Positions 1 through 7,249 are shown, numbered from the stretch's first letter. The stretch: 10,137 bases of DNA from Nitrososphaerales archaeon TH5896 (GCA_014523625.1 JAATVP010000059.1:1-10137), one strand, 5' to 3'. The notes: generated from the sequence alone by a model not told the origin. Numbers and translations are program-made.

Positions 1-1
1 G

Positions 2-682
2 AACAAGATAGGAAGACTTGATCCTAGTACGGGGTTGATCACCGAGTGGAGCATATTGACTGATAATTCAAATAATGAGACTATTAGTATTGCCAGCGAT
101 CTTGCTACTGGTGGCGTTTTTTTTGTCAATAGTGGAAATTACAAGATAGGAAGACTCGATCCAACTTCGAGTTCAATCACCGAATGGATTCCTATCAATA
201 GTTCAAAAAATATTGGATATCGAGATATTGTGTTTGATCCTGATAATGAAATTGTTTTTTCCGTAGAAGATAGCGGGCACGTTATTACCGGCCTCGAAAT
301 TGTTTCCAATACATTTACCGAATGGCCTTTAGCCAATAATTCCAGTGATGTGTCAGACATCGTCCTTGGTTTCAATGAAATATTTTTTTCAGATAGAGGA
401 ACGAATAGCATAGGTAGACTCGATTTTGGAACAGACTTGATTACTAAATGGAGTATACCAAAGGACAATTCTACTTCAGGACTCACCAGTATTGCATTTG
501 ATAGTTCAACTGGCGGCTTATATTTTGCCAATAGCGAAACGAACAAGATAGGAAGGCTTAATCCAGTCACTGGGGAGATAACTGAATGGAATATTGGAAC
601 CAAACCACTTGCCATAACCGCCACACCTGGTGGGAATTTGTTTTTTATTGATGATATGGGACGTATCGGGAGGCTTGGCTGA
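2..682 (+). CDS. Streptogramin-lyase-like (Vgb-type) beta-propeller protein, 5' end missing
   Basis: The reading frame is open to the left edge, so the gene starts outside the window; the TTG at 35 is an internal codon, since the bases before it encode another copy of the repeat (NKIGRLDP). Five repeats of about 40-46 residues are visible, each with an I-G-R-L-(D/N)-P strand and an (I/F)-T-(E/K)-W strand, the pattern of Vgb/virginiamycin B lyase-like seven-bladed propellers; two blades and any signal peptide would lie upstream. In the visible part I do not find the P-H-G-I and W-F-T-E type motifs that carry the catalytic His and Glu of true Vgb lyases: the equivalent strands read EIFFSD, LYFANS and LFFIDD. 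A structural or binding propeller outside the cell is therefore more likely than an antibiotic lyase. It ends in TGA, directly followed by the TTG start of the next gene. Family call is firm; function is inferred. Confidence 0.85.
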   Translation, partial: NKIGRLDPSTGLITEWSILTDNSNNETISIASDLATGGVFFVNSGNYKIGRLDPTSSSITEWIPINSSKNIGYRDIVFDPDNEIVFSVEDSGHVITGLEIVSNTFTEWPLANNSSDVSDIVLGFNEIFFSDRGTNSIGRLDFGTDLITKWSIPKDNSTSGLTSIAFDSSTGGLYFANSETNKIGRLNPVTGEITEWNIGTKPLAITATPGGNLFFIDDMGRIGRLG

Positions 683-1276
683 TTGGAACAATCATGGAGA
701 AATGCGCGTGGGGAACTTATAGATTACTTTCGCGACAGACTATGTGCTTGCAAAGAATTATTTCTTATCGTTTTTTTGTTTTCAGTACTAATCACTGATC
801 TAATTTCGAATACCAACGCGCAACAGGAAGAATTATCTAGACCCATCATTACAGAAGCCATTCCTACAAACTATACTATATCTCCGTTGGATACACAACA
901 AACTGTTTCGTCTTATAGTATTCAGGTTGTAACAATTGGCGTAGAAACTTTAGATTATCCCACTGAAAGTCATTTTGGAGAAAGTTTGTCCTATGATATC
1001 CAAGCTGTTACGCATATGGCAAATAGTTCAGTGTACGATTTAGAATTCCCTGCAAGTCAAAATACTCCATTAGCAACCGTCACTAATGCTTCTATTACTC
1101 TTGCTACTAATTTACTGATGCCTACCCATGGTATTTCGCTTGGTAGCACTCAGAGGTATGTCACAAATCCTTCCCACGCAACAGTTGAGGGGAAGTTTGT
1201 CCAAGAGAGGCCGAGTTCTGTTACCCATACCTTTACAGTTAACCAATCTACACAAGCGATAAAAGGGTATAAATGA
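683..1276 (+). CDS. Secreted or membrane-anchored protein of unknown function
   Basis: A 197-residue protein I do not recognise. A charged N-terminus of about 25 residues is followed by a hydrophobic stretch (LFLIVFLFSVLI, about residues 26-37) and a possible cleavage site after the Ala of NTNA-QQ, so it is probably exported. The rest is rich in Ser, Thr, Val and Asn with several N-X-S/T sequons (NYT, NSS, NAS, NQS), typical of archaeal surface proteins and probably beta-rich. The TTG at 683 is the only plausible start: no in-frame ATG or GTG precedes the hydrophobic segment, and GGGAGG at 668-673 sits nine bases before it as a Shine-Dalgarno-like site. The frame is the same as the upstream propeller gene, separated only by that gene's TGA, so the two are probably co-transcribed and translationally coupled. 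It ends with tandem stops, TGA-TAG. Confidence 0.6.
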   Translation: MEQSWRNARGELIDYFRDRLCACKELFLIVFLFSVLITDLISNTNAQQEELSRPIITEAIPTNYTISPLDTQQTVSSYSIQVVTIGVETLDYPTESHFGESLSYDIQAVTHMANSSVYDLEFPASQNTPLATVTNASITLATNLLMPTHGISLGSTQRYVTNPSHATVEGKFVQERPSSVTHTFTVNQSTQAIKGYK

Positions 1277-1390
1277 TAGTAGATTCATTTCAGGAAAGGT
1301 GTAGATTAGTCTAAAGTCGTAAAGTCGTAAACCCGGCAATGAGTATTATTGTGATTTTCAATCAAAAATTTTCGCACTAAATTGGGTAAC
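1277..1390. other. Convergent intergenic region
   Basis: This is the short gap between two genes that end facing each other. It contains an 8-base tandem duplication (TAAAGTCG at 1312-1319 and 1320-1327). I see no strong hairpin or long T-run that would mark a terminator. Confidence 0.6.
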
Positions 1391-3610
1391 TCAGCTGCAG
1401 GAACCTAGAATCTCTAAATTATAGGTAATAGACGGGAGATACTTGAGCTTTATGACATTTGACGAGGAATCATCTTCCACACTGTATTCAACGGAAGTCG
1501 AGCCATCTTCGGTGTCTATTTTCCCCACTTTACAAATATCTGGCATGAGGCTCTTTGGTATGTTTATGTTTAGAAACAAATTATCCGGCCTATCTTCGTT
1601 TTCAATTAGCTCAGATGAGGTGAAATTAATAGTCATTTTCTTTTCATCTCCGTTTTTGAAAACATTTACTTCATTCACTCGATTAAAATTCGATGAGAAC
1701 TCAAAATTGATGGGAAAGACAGTTTGTACGACACTTCCCAGATCTATCGCAGTCAATTTGTACAAAGCATTACCTGCAAAATAAATTTCTCCTGTCAAAG
1801 GAGAAGCTGAAATAGAGGTCACTGCAGTATATGGGAATATCGGTAAGTCAATTCTTAGCTCATCCTCTATGGAAACATCAGTGTAATTGAATCTAACTGA
1901 ATAAATATCCCCATTGAAACCACCAAATACATAGGAATTGTCAAGTGCTGGAGGATATCCTGCACCTTCATAAAAGATCGCTTGTGTTGGGGCAATAGTT
2001 TCCCAATAACTTCTAACTGGAATAATGGAAGAGGAAGAATTAGCCAGCTCAGGTGCAATGTTTTCCGGCTGGAACGTAGGATAACCATAATTCCCTCTTT
2101 TGCGCATTACATTTATTTCATCATACAGCACATCACCGTTTTCAGCTATTATGCCTAGCCCTGACTTGGTATCGAATGCTATTCCGTATATATTCCTATG
2201 ACCTAAAGTATAAACCGGAGAATTCGGATATGGATTGTCCTCAGGTATGGTTCCATCCCGATTTATCCGAAGCACTTTCCCCAGTAACACTGAAGGATTT
2301 TGAGCAAATACAGATTGAGTAGCGTCCCCTACGCCCACGTAAAGTTTATCATCACTGCCGAATGCAAGTGCACCGCCGGCATGATAACCATCTAGGGCAG
2401 GTATATTATCAACGATGGTAACTTTATTGTGACCGGTCCCATTAATATCGGTAAAACGTATCACTCGTTCTACTAATCTCTCATCATTTCCTGCCGTATA
2501 ATAGAGGTAGACATAATGGTTATCCTCGAAATGTGGATCCACGACTAGACTTAACACTCCTTGCTCTTCAGCTACATGGTAATCTGATATAACTGCAAAT
2601 GGAGTATCAGAAACTTTTCCGTCTTTCATCACTCTAATTTTCCCCGTATTCTTTTCTGAAAAAAATAATGTCCCGTCTGGAGCAAAAGCCAAACTGGCAA
2701 TCAGAGTCCTCATATTCCCATCATTACTATTACGAATCGCCACATCGGCTAACGTATTATCGAACGACCAATGACTGACTGGGTGAATTGACGTTTCGTT
2801 AGACAATTTAGTAGTCCCTCCTTTGTTTATCTTCATGATCTGTTCACCGTCAAGTGCTCTGTCGTATAAAGCCAGATCATCCACAGTTCCGCTCCAAAGT
2901 AACTGTCCCGAGCTTCTCGCTGCGCCTCCTATTCGTAGAGGGGTACCCGGATCGGCAATGTATTCTCCGTGATATGGTCTCTGTGTAACAAGCTCGCCAT
3001 TTCTATACATCTTGATGGTCGAACCGTTAAAGGTCCCAACTATATGTGTAAATTTGTCTAACGATTTAGAATAATTATAGTTATTATCTGAAGCTTCAGT
3101 GTAAGTTTGATTAGAAGACATAACCCGGAAGGAAGCTGTTCCATTTTCGTACATAACAAAATCCCATCCTGCGTCACTATCATCACTAGAGTGAGAAAGC
3201 ATGACTCCAAATGGCTGGGGAAGACTTTTAACCCAGAAGGAGATTGAGAAATTGGAGGGATTGATACTTTTTGAGTTATTAATCTCCAGGGTATCCCTAC
3301 TTCTTGCCGAATCCAGCTCTATCGCTTTGCTGAAGTTACCCTCAACAAACACTGGAATTGACAGAGGACGATATAGTTCAGACCAGTTACCATTAACCTC
3401 AAAGCCCTTTAGTTTACTCAATGAAGGACCGCAATGAAATCGTATTTCATAATCTTCGCATAAAAACCGAATAACTTGCCCACTTGTTGTTTGATGCCCT
3501 CCGGCTATATTTGCATTTGGATAAAGAATAACCAGAAACAAAATGGTAGCTCCCAGAAAGAAAGATAAGAACAGAACATTAGAAGACTCAAAAAACATAC
3601 CCATATCCAT
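1391..3610 (-). CDS. Membrane-anchored LamG / glucose-sorbosone dehydrogenase-like (PQQ-type) propeller protein
   Basis: A 739-residue exported protein with four parts. Residues 11-31 form a hydrophobic signal or anchor. Residues about 90-265 form a LamG/concanavalin-A-like domain (SISFWVKS, HIVGTFNGSTIKMYRNG, VDDLALYDRAL), often carbohydrate-binding. Residues about 300-625 match the glucose/sorbosone dehydrogenase (GSDH) propeller in the right order: E349-Q350-G with VVDPHF, the H410 motif (YHAGG), LLGKVLRINRDG (442-453), GHRN (470-473), ENGDVLYDEIN (490-500), GNYGYP (506-511) and APTQAIFYEG (540-549). H410 and Arg472-Asn473 correspond by motif to the general-base His and PQQ-contacting residues of soluble glucose dehydrogenase, so the active site looks preserved. 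Residues about 640-739 form a beta domain with NINIPKSLMP, as in archaeal surface proteins. Predicted role: outward-facing PQQ-dependent aldose/oligosaccharide oxidation, or glycan binding with that fold. The ATG start at 3610 precedes a proper signal sequence. Substrate and cofactor use are unproven. Confidence 0.85.
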   Translation of the reverse strand: MDMGMFFESSNVLFLSFFLGATILFLVILYPNANIAGGHQTTSGQVIRFLCEDYEIRFHCGPSLSKLKGFEVNGNWSELYRPLSIPVFVEGNFSKAIELDSARSRDTLEINNSKSINPSNFSISFWVKSLPQPFGVMLSHSSDDSDAGWDFVMYENGTASFRVMSSNQTYTEASDNNYNYSKSLDKFTHIVGTFNGSTIKMYRNGELVTQRPYHGEYIADPGTPLRIGGAARSSGQLLWSGTVDDLALYDRALDGEQIMKINKGGTTKLSNETSIHPVSHWSFDNTLADVAIRNSNDGNMRTLIASLAFAPDGTLFFSEKNTGKIRVMKDGKVSDTPFAVISDYHVAEEQGVLSLVVDPHFEDNHYVYLYYTAGNDERLVERVIRFTDINGTGHNKVTIVDNIPALDGYHAGGALAFGSDDKLYVGVGDATQSVFAQNPSVLLGKVLRINRDGTIPEDNPYPNSPVYTLGHRNIYGIAFDTKSGLGIIAENGDVLYDEINVMRKRGNYGYPTFQPENIAPELANSSSSIIPVRSYWETIAPTQAIFYEGAGYPPALDNSYVFGGFNGDIYSVRFNYTDVSIEDELRIDLPIFPYTAVTSISASPLTGEIYFAGNALYKLTAIDLGSVVQTVFPINFEFSSNFNRVNEVNVFKNGDEKKMTINFTSSELIENEDRPDNLFLNINIPKSLMPDICKVGKIDTEDGSTSVEYSVEDDSSSNVIKLKYLPSITYNLEILGSCS

Positions 3611-3635
3611 CCATCTGACCTAAAAGTAAGTTGTA

Positions 3636-3664
3636 ACATATAAAAAATGCTACCTATATTTAAT
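3636..3664 (-). promoter_or_regulatory. Candidate TATA region of the LamG/GSDH-like gene
   Basis: Two AT-rich elements read as archaeal TATA boxes on the minus strand: GATTAAATATAGG at 3653-3665, centred about 48 bases before the ATG, and TTTTTTATATGTT at about 3636-3648, centred about 32 bases before it. The first fits the consensus better and implies a leader of about 23 bases; the second implies a short leader. I cannot choose from sequence alone. Confidence 0.5.
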
Positions 3665-3665
3665 C

Positions 3666-3900
3666 TTGACAGCTAAGAGCTACTGATGAATTAGTATCTT
3701 ATCACTTTAGAGATATACAATATCTACAAAAATGGAACATAAGGTACTAGATTGATAAGTGATTGATAAAGATATCACTATCCCCTTTCCTCCGCTTAGA
3801 TTATAGGATGGATTTTAATCTATTCTCAACAACGACTGTACCTTTCAATCTAGTTCTGGGATGGCTATTAATCTTCATATATTAGGGTTAAAATAGGGTT
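3666..3900. other. Intergenic region, mostly featureless
   Basis: This is the gap between the end of the small secreted-protein gene and the promoter of the LamG/GSDH-like gene. Near its right end AGGGTTAAAATAGGGTTTT (from about 3884) repeats an AGGGTT unit twice just past the stop at 3901; it could be part of a 3' end signal. A 25-codon hydrophobic frame (3808-3885, plus strand) exists but lacks support. Nothing else stands out. Confidence 0.5.
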
Positions 3901-4368
3901 TTAAGGTTCAGCCTTGATCTGTAGGACATTGTCATCGTTCATCAATATCTCCATCGTACTGGGTCCACTGCTACCCGTCTGGACGGCATTATCACAATAT
4001 ACTATTTTCTCTAGTGAGTCCATCACACATCCCTCGACCACCTGATTTTTAATATTAGGAGTTCCTTCAAGTTCAAGATTCAGCTCAGTGGCGTTATTAG
4101 ATGGTTCCTTTAAGTCAGCTGCCGGTATGCTGTCAGTAACTATTGCACCTACTGAGGGTACAGCAAGCCAGTAAATGATATTTCCTTCCTCGTCATCTAA
4201 TCCGAGAAGTGTCATTCTTACGGAGGTGGAGTTTTGTACTCCCTGTTCAGGTGTCGTGAAAGGTAGTGGTTCCTCCTGAGCTAGTAATACATTGCCTCCG
4301 CTAGAGTATGCCACAACAAGCAATATAGGAATAGCTGCGAACAGAGATAATTTTTGCCCGTTATCCAT
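3901..4368 (-). CDS. Small secreted protein of unknown function
   Basis: A 155-residue protein I do not recognise. Residues 7-21 (LSLFAAIPILLVVAY) form a signal-peptide core with a likely cleavage after A30 (VLLA-QEE). The mature part carries sequons (NST at 46-48, NAT at 92-94) and just two cysteines, C114 and C125, spaced so that they could form a disulfide loop. The acidic, beta-prone composition suits an extracellular protein. A TATA box centred about 26 bases before the ATG implies a leaderless mRNA and fixes the start at 4368. It lies downstream of the deacetylase on the same strand but 259 bases away and with its own promoter, so it is probably an independent unit. Export is well supported; function is unknown. 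Confidence 0.7.
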   Translation of the reverse strand: MDNGQKLSLFAAIPILLVVAYSSGGNVLLAQEEPLPFTTPEQGVQNSTSVRMTLLGLDDEEGNIIYWLAVPSVGAIVTDSIPAADLKEPSNNATELNLELEGTPNIKNQVVEGCVMDSLEKIVYCDNAVQTGSSGPSTMEILMNDDNVLQIKAEP

Positions 4369-4387
4369 GCCTAGGAAGAGGGTATCT

Positions 4388-4401
4388 TCATATATAAGAA
4401 T
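4388..4401 (-). promoter_or_regulatory. TATA box of the small secreted-protein gene
   Basis: On the minus strand this reads TTCTTATATATGA, a good archaeal TATA element. Its centre lies about 26 bases upstream of the ATG at 4368, which places transcription start at or next to the start codon, a leaderless arrangement that is common in Thaumarchaeota. Confidence 0.7.
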
Positions 4402-4438
4402 TTAATGGAGCGATAAGCAAAAGTATACCACAAAATAG

Positions 4439-4558
4439 ATGTACTATGGTAAGCCAATAGGTGACGAACCACGTTACATCATTTTGATTATTTTGATTCG
4501 CCAAGATTTTCATCGCATTAGCTGTCTTAAGACAGAATTAGTACTGTTCCTAAAATAG
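4439..4558 (+). CDS. Possible small protein of 39 residues (weak)
   Basis: An ATG-initiated frame in the gap between two minus-strand genes. It encodes MYYGKPIGDEPR, then a hydrophobic stretch (YIILIILI) and a basic tail (RQDFHRISCLKT). There is no clear Shine-Dalgarno site; the AT-rich stretch at about 4396-4405 could act as a weak TATA box for a leader of roughly 12 bases. It would be a small single-span membrane peptide. A chance open frame in AT-rich DNA is equally possible, so confidence is low. Confidence 0.2.
   Translation: MYYGKPIGDEPRYIILIILIRQDFHRISCLKTELVLFLK
4522..4535. promoter_or_regulatory. Perfect 14-base palindrome, possible operator
   Basis: CTGTCTTAAGACAG is a perfect dyad of two 7-base arms without a spacer. 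It lies about 155-167 bases upstream of the start of the small secreted-protein gene and about 95 bases past the end of the deacetylase gene. This is far from the TATA box for a simple repressor site, and one such palindrome per 10 kb is expected by chance, so the operator role is only a suggestion. Confidence 0.2.
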
Positions 4559-4627
4559 TCAATGACTTTGCAAAAGATACAGACACCTCTTATTATGCGT
4601 ATCTGAACAGATCCCCTCAAACTCCAT

Positions 4628-5644
4628 TTAGTCCCATTGTGACATATTTTCTACATACAAAGTTTCTGCGTCCTGGTCGTATCTCAAGTCTTTCATAGTT
4701 AAAACATTAAAATCGTTGTCCTTCAAGTATTTCATCTCAGAATCGAATAGATTCACACTTAGTTCCAACGGATTTTTGCTTTCGCTGACATCAGTAAAAG
4801 GAGCGAAGCTATGGTATACAACAATAGGTATTGCTCTAATTGTCCCATCCTCATTGAATTTAGTCTGACTGTTGACCGCTTGAATAAATCTATCCAACAT
4901 CTGAGAATTGTTATAAAATTCACAGGGCCCTATGCATGATGAATTACTGTAATCATAATCCCCTTCAATATGAACATGTTCCCAGCCATTAACGGCGTAT
5001 TTACAAATCCCCCCCGGGTATTCCCGAACACTATTGATAAATTCGATCGTCATTTGGTTCCGTATTTTCTCGAGTGGTTGCTCAAGCTCTGCCATGTTCC
5101 AATAATCACAATTCATGAAGGCAAGTGGATATCCAGAAGAAGTCCGACCAACATCATAGTTATCTGCAACAAGTTTAACTACTGTCGAGTTATCCCACCC
5201 ATTACCATATGGATATGCAAATACTGTTGAATTAATGCCTCTGGAGTTAAGGCAATCTTGTCCTTTAATGATTTCATACTCCAACATGTCACCAGACAGC
5301 TCATCTAGATTTTGATGTCTTACGGTATGGGCCTGTATATCCCAACCATCTTGGTGTAGCTCTTTGATTGTCTCCCAATCTTTCTCATTCATCCAATCAC
5401 ATACCACAAAAAACGTTGCTTTGAAGTCATATTTGTCTAGAGTTCGTATTGCGTATGTAAACTGACTTTCATGCACATCATCAAAAGTCAATATTACGAA
5501 CTTTGGAATACTTGTGTTGTAGTATAATTCATTGGGATTTATAACTGCTGGTTGACTATTGCTACCGGAAGAAACGCATATTTCTGCAGAAAATATAAAG
5601 ATCGCACCGATGAATACCATCAGGGATACATACAGCACAGACAT
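4628..5644 (-). CDS. Secreted polysaccharide deacetylase (CE4 / NodB-homology family)
   Basis: A 338-residue protein with an N-terminal signal or anchor (about residues 3-23) and a NodB-homology fold from residue 47 on. The CE4 motifs are present: motif 1 TFDD (53-56; D55 catalytic base and D56 metal ligand by family rule), motif 2 HTVRH (H106 and H110, the two metal-binding histidines), motif 3 AYPYG (143-147; the usual leading Arg is replaced by Ala) and the late VVYHSF (H278). Metal-dependent N- or O-deacetylation of an extracellular polysaccharide is therefore likely. Between about residues 208 and 250 there is an insertion with C213, C237 and C241; with C82, C131 and C179 the mature protein has six cysteines, enough for three disulfides. 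It is divergent from a family 2 synthase gene 237 bases away, a pairing that recalls NodB/NodC and IcaB/IcaA. Enzyme class is firm; the exact substrate is unknown. Confidence 0.9.
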   Translation of the reverse strand: MSVLYVSLMVFIGAIFIFSAEICVSSGSNSQPAVINPNELYYNTSIPKFVILTFDDVHESQFTYAIRTLDKYDFKATFFVVCDWMNEKDWETIKELHQDGWDIQAHTVRHQNLDELSGDMLEYEIIKGQDCLNSRGINSTVFAYPYGNGWDNSTVVKLVADNYDVGRTSSGYPLAFMNCDYWNMAELEQPLEKIRNQMTIEFINSVREYPGGICKYAVNGWEHVHIEGDYDYSNSSCIGPCEFYNNSQMLDRFIQAVNSQTKFNEDGTIRAIPIVVYHSFAPFTDVSESKNPLELSVNLFDSEMKYLKDNDFNVLTMKDLRYDQDAETLYVENMSQWD

Positions 5645-5674
5645 GATTGTAGTTTTAATTGTTGATCTGAGGGG

Positions 5675-5688
5675 CTTTATATTTTAAG
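5675..5688 (-). promoter_or_regulatory. TATA box of the deacetylase gene
   Basis: On the minus strand this reads CTTAAAATATAAAG, a strong TATA-like element centred about 37 bases before the ATG at 5644. Transcription would begin near 5655-5657, giving a leader of only about 10 bases with no Shine-Dalgarno site. Confidence 0.7.
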
Positions 5689-5837
5689 ATATCTCTTTCG
5701 TATAGCATATTAATTCTATATCGTTGTAATTGTTGTCAATCATAATTGGCGTTACTACTATTGTTATCAATAAGTTATCTGGTGATTGGTTTCAACCTCA
5801 CGATTGGCATTAATTCTTAGAAATAATTGGGGATAGA

Positions 5838-5850
5838 AACTTTATCTGTT
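5838..5850 (+). promoter_or_regulatory. Candidate TATA box of the glycosyltransferase gene
   Basis: The stretch AACTTTATCTGTT is centred about 37 bases before the ATG at 5882, the right place for a short-leader archaeal promoter. The match to the TATA consensus is modest. It shares the 237-base divergent spacer with the deacetylase promoter, which allows joint control. Confidence 0.45.
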
Positions 5851-5881
5851 AGAAATCTGTATTACCTACGATATTCTAACA

Positions 5882-7249
5882 ATGCCGTATGACAAATTCT
5901 GGGTCTTTGGAGTATTTTTAGTCATTGCCATGTGGGCCTTGGTACTAGTCTCGACCTCAGGTTACATAGTTACACGTGAGAATGTGCTTGTGAACACGGA
6001 CATCGACCTCTTCATTCCTACTTTTGCCGCTATGTTATTGATTTTGGTCTACATCTTCCTGGGTGCGTTTATTCTCATAACGTATATTTTCAGAATAAAG
6101 GAATTGGGGCAGAACCATCTGATGATTAAAGAAAAGCAATATCAACGATCAGCAATAAAGAAAGGCAGTATCAACGAACTGTGCAGCATAGTAGTACCTG
6201 CCCGCGATGAAGAAGCTGTAATAAGAAATGCAGTACTCATGTGCCTACGGCAGACATACCAGAATATAGAAGTATTGGTTATCGCGCATAACTCCATTGA
6301 TAGAACATACAATGAGGCAAAAGTGGATGATAAAAGGGTAAGGTCTTTTAACTTGAAAACAAAAGCTTCGGGAAAGGCGATTGCTCTTAACTACGGTGTT
6401 GAACAATCGAGAGGAAAATATATACTAATTATTGATGCAGATACCGTTTTGAAAGATGACTTTGTAGAAAATGCTATGCTTGCATTAGATGATGGACGCT
6501 ATGCAGCAATTCAGGGGAGGGTATTTCCAATCAATAGAGGATATAATTTTGTAACAAAAATGATGGCAATGGAAGATGATCTATGGCAAGAACCTATTAT
6601 GACTACTAGGACAATATTTGGTGAAAGATGTCCACTTCTTGGAACAGGTTTTATTATTAGAAAAGACATCTTGGTACAAGAAGGAATGTTTGGAAATGCT
6701 CTGGTTGATGATTATGAACTCACATGCAGACTTATAAGGAAAAAACACAGGATAATTTACCTTCCATCCTGCAAAGCATTTGCAGAAGAACCTCCTTCAT
6801 TAGAAGGGCTACTTAGACAAAGAGCTCGTTGGGGGAAAGGATTCATCAATTGTTTGAATCGCAAAATGGCTGATTTGAGTGACGTAATAGGGAATCTATT
6901 ATGGCTTATGCCTTTAGGATCTTTTGCTAACTCTGTAATGTTTTTTGTTACCGTCTATGCTACTATCCACTATTTAATTTTTGAATACATACCATATAGC
7001 TTTGCATATCTGCCGTTACAAATGTGGTTTCTCCTGGCTGGAGTAGTAATTGGTCTTGATTTTATTGTGTTGCTTAAGGTTCGCGGTTTAAAGGATGGCT
7101 TGCGACAGGCAGTTTATCTATTGCCATTCCTTGCTTTTTCTCAATATGGATTGGTTGTATGTTATAAAGCCCTATTTGTACGAAGTTGGGGCACGACCAA
7201 GACCGTACATGGATTTACGACAAAGGTAGAAACAAATCTGACGAAATAG
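5882..7249 (+). CDS. Membrane family 2 glycosyltransferase, polysaccharide synthase type
   Basis: A 455-residue protein with the topology of processive beta-glycan synthases: two N-terminal membrane segments (about 6-28 and 44-70), a cytoplasmic GT-A domain (about 100-320) and a C-terminal membrane cluster (about 334-366, 378-400 and 408-432). GT2 signatures in order are IVVPARDE (103-110), the IEVLVIAHNSIDRT strand (129-142, where the usual D-D-G-S is A-H-N-S), KASGKAIALN (161-170), DAD (185-187, nucleotide-sugar and metal binding), GTGFIIRKD (254-262), D276-D277 (catalytic-base position) and Q313-R-A-R-W317, the QxxRW motif typical of chitin, cellulose, hyaluronan and PNAG synthases. It probably polymerises a UDP-sugar and extrudes the chain through the membrane. 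The divergent CE4 deacetylase suggests an N-acetylated sugar such as GlcNAc. The ATG at 5882 fits the promoter spacing. Fold and class are firm; processivity and substrate are inferred. Confidence 0.9.
   Translation: MPYDKFWVFGVFLVIAMWALVLVSTSGYIVTRENVLVNTDIDLFIPTFAAMLLILVYIFLGAFILITYIFRIKELGQNHLMIKEKQYQRSAIKKGSINELCSIVVPARDEEAVIRNAVLMCLRQTYQNIEVLVIAHNSIDRTYNEAKVDDKRVRSFNLKTKASGKAIALNYGVEQSRGKYILIIDADTVLKDDFVENAMLALDDGRYAAIQGRVFPINRGYNFVTKMMAMEDDLWQEPIMTTRTIFGERCPLLGTGFIIRKDILVQEGMFGNALVDDYELTCRLIRKKHRIIYLPSCKAFAEEPPSLEGLLRQRARWGKGFINCLNRKMADLSDVIGNLLWLMPLGSFANSVMFFVTVYATIHYLIFEYIPYSFAYLPLQMWFLLAGVVIGLDFIVLLKVRGLKDGLRQAVYLLPFLAFSQYGLVVCYKALFVRSWGTTKTVHGFTTKVETNLTK

Noticed and set aside
139..624. 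Long minus-strand open frame of 161 codons
   Set aside because: It lies antisense to the propeller gene, whose repeat pattern proves the plus frame; the minus frame has no recognisable domain and its openness follows from the repeats.
1312..1327. Tandem TAAAGTCG units
   Set aside because: Two copies of 8 bases only; likely a small slippage duplication, not a functional or CRISPR-like repeat.
1443..1784. Plus-strand open frame of 113 codons
   Set aside because: Antisense to the C-terminal part of the LamG/GSDH-like gene, with no start signal or domain.
3808..3885. 25-codon hydrophobic frame on the plus strand
   Set aside because: No ribosome site or clear promoter; length and composition are expected by chance in AT-rich DNA.
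3883..3905. Telomere-like AGGGTT units
   Set aside because: Only two imperfect copies, too few for a repeat array.
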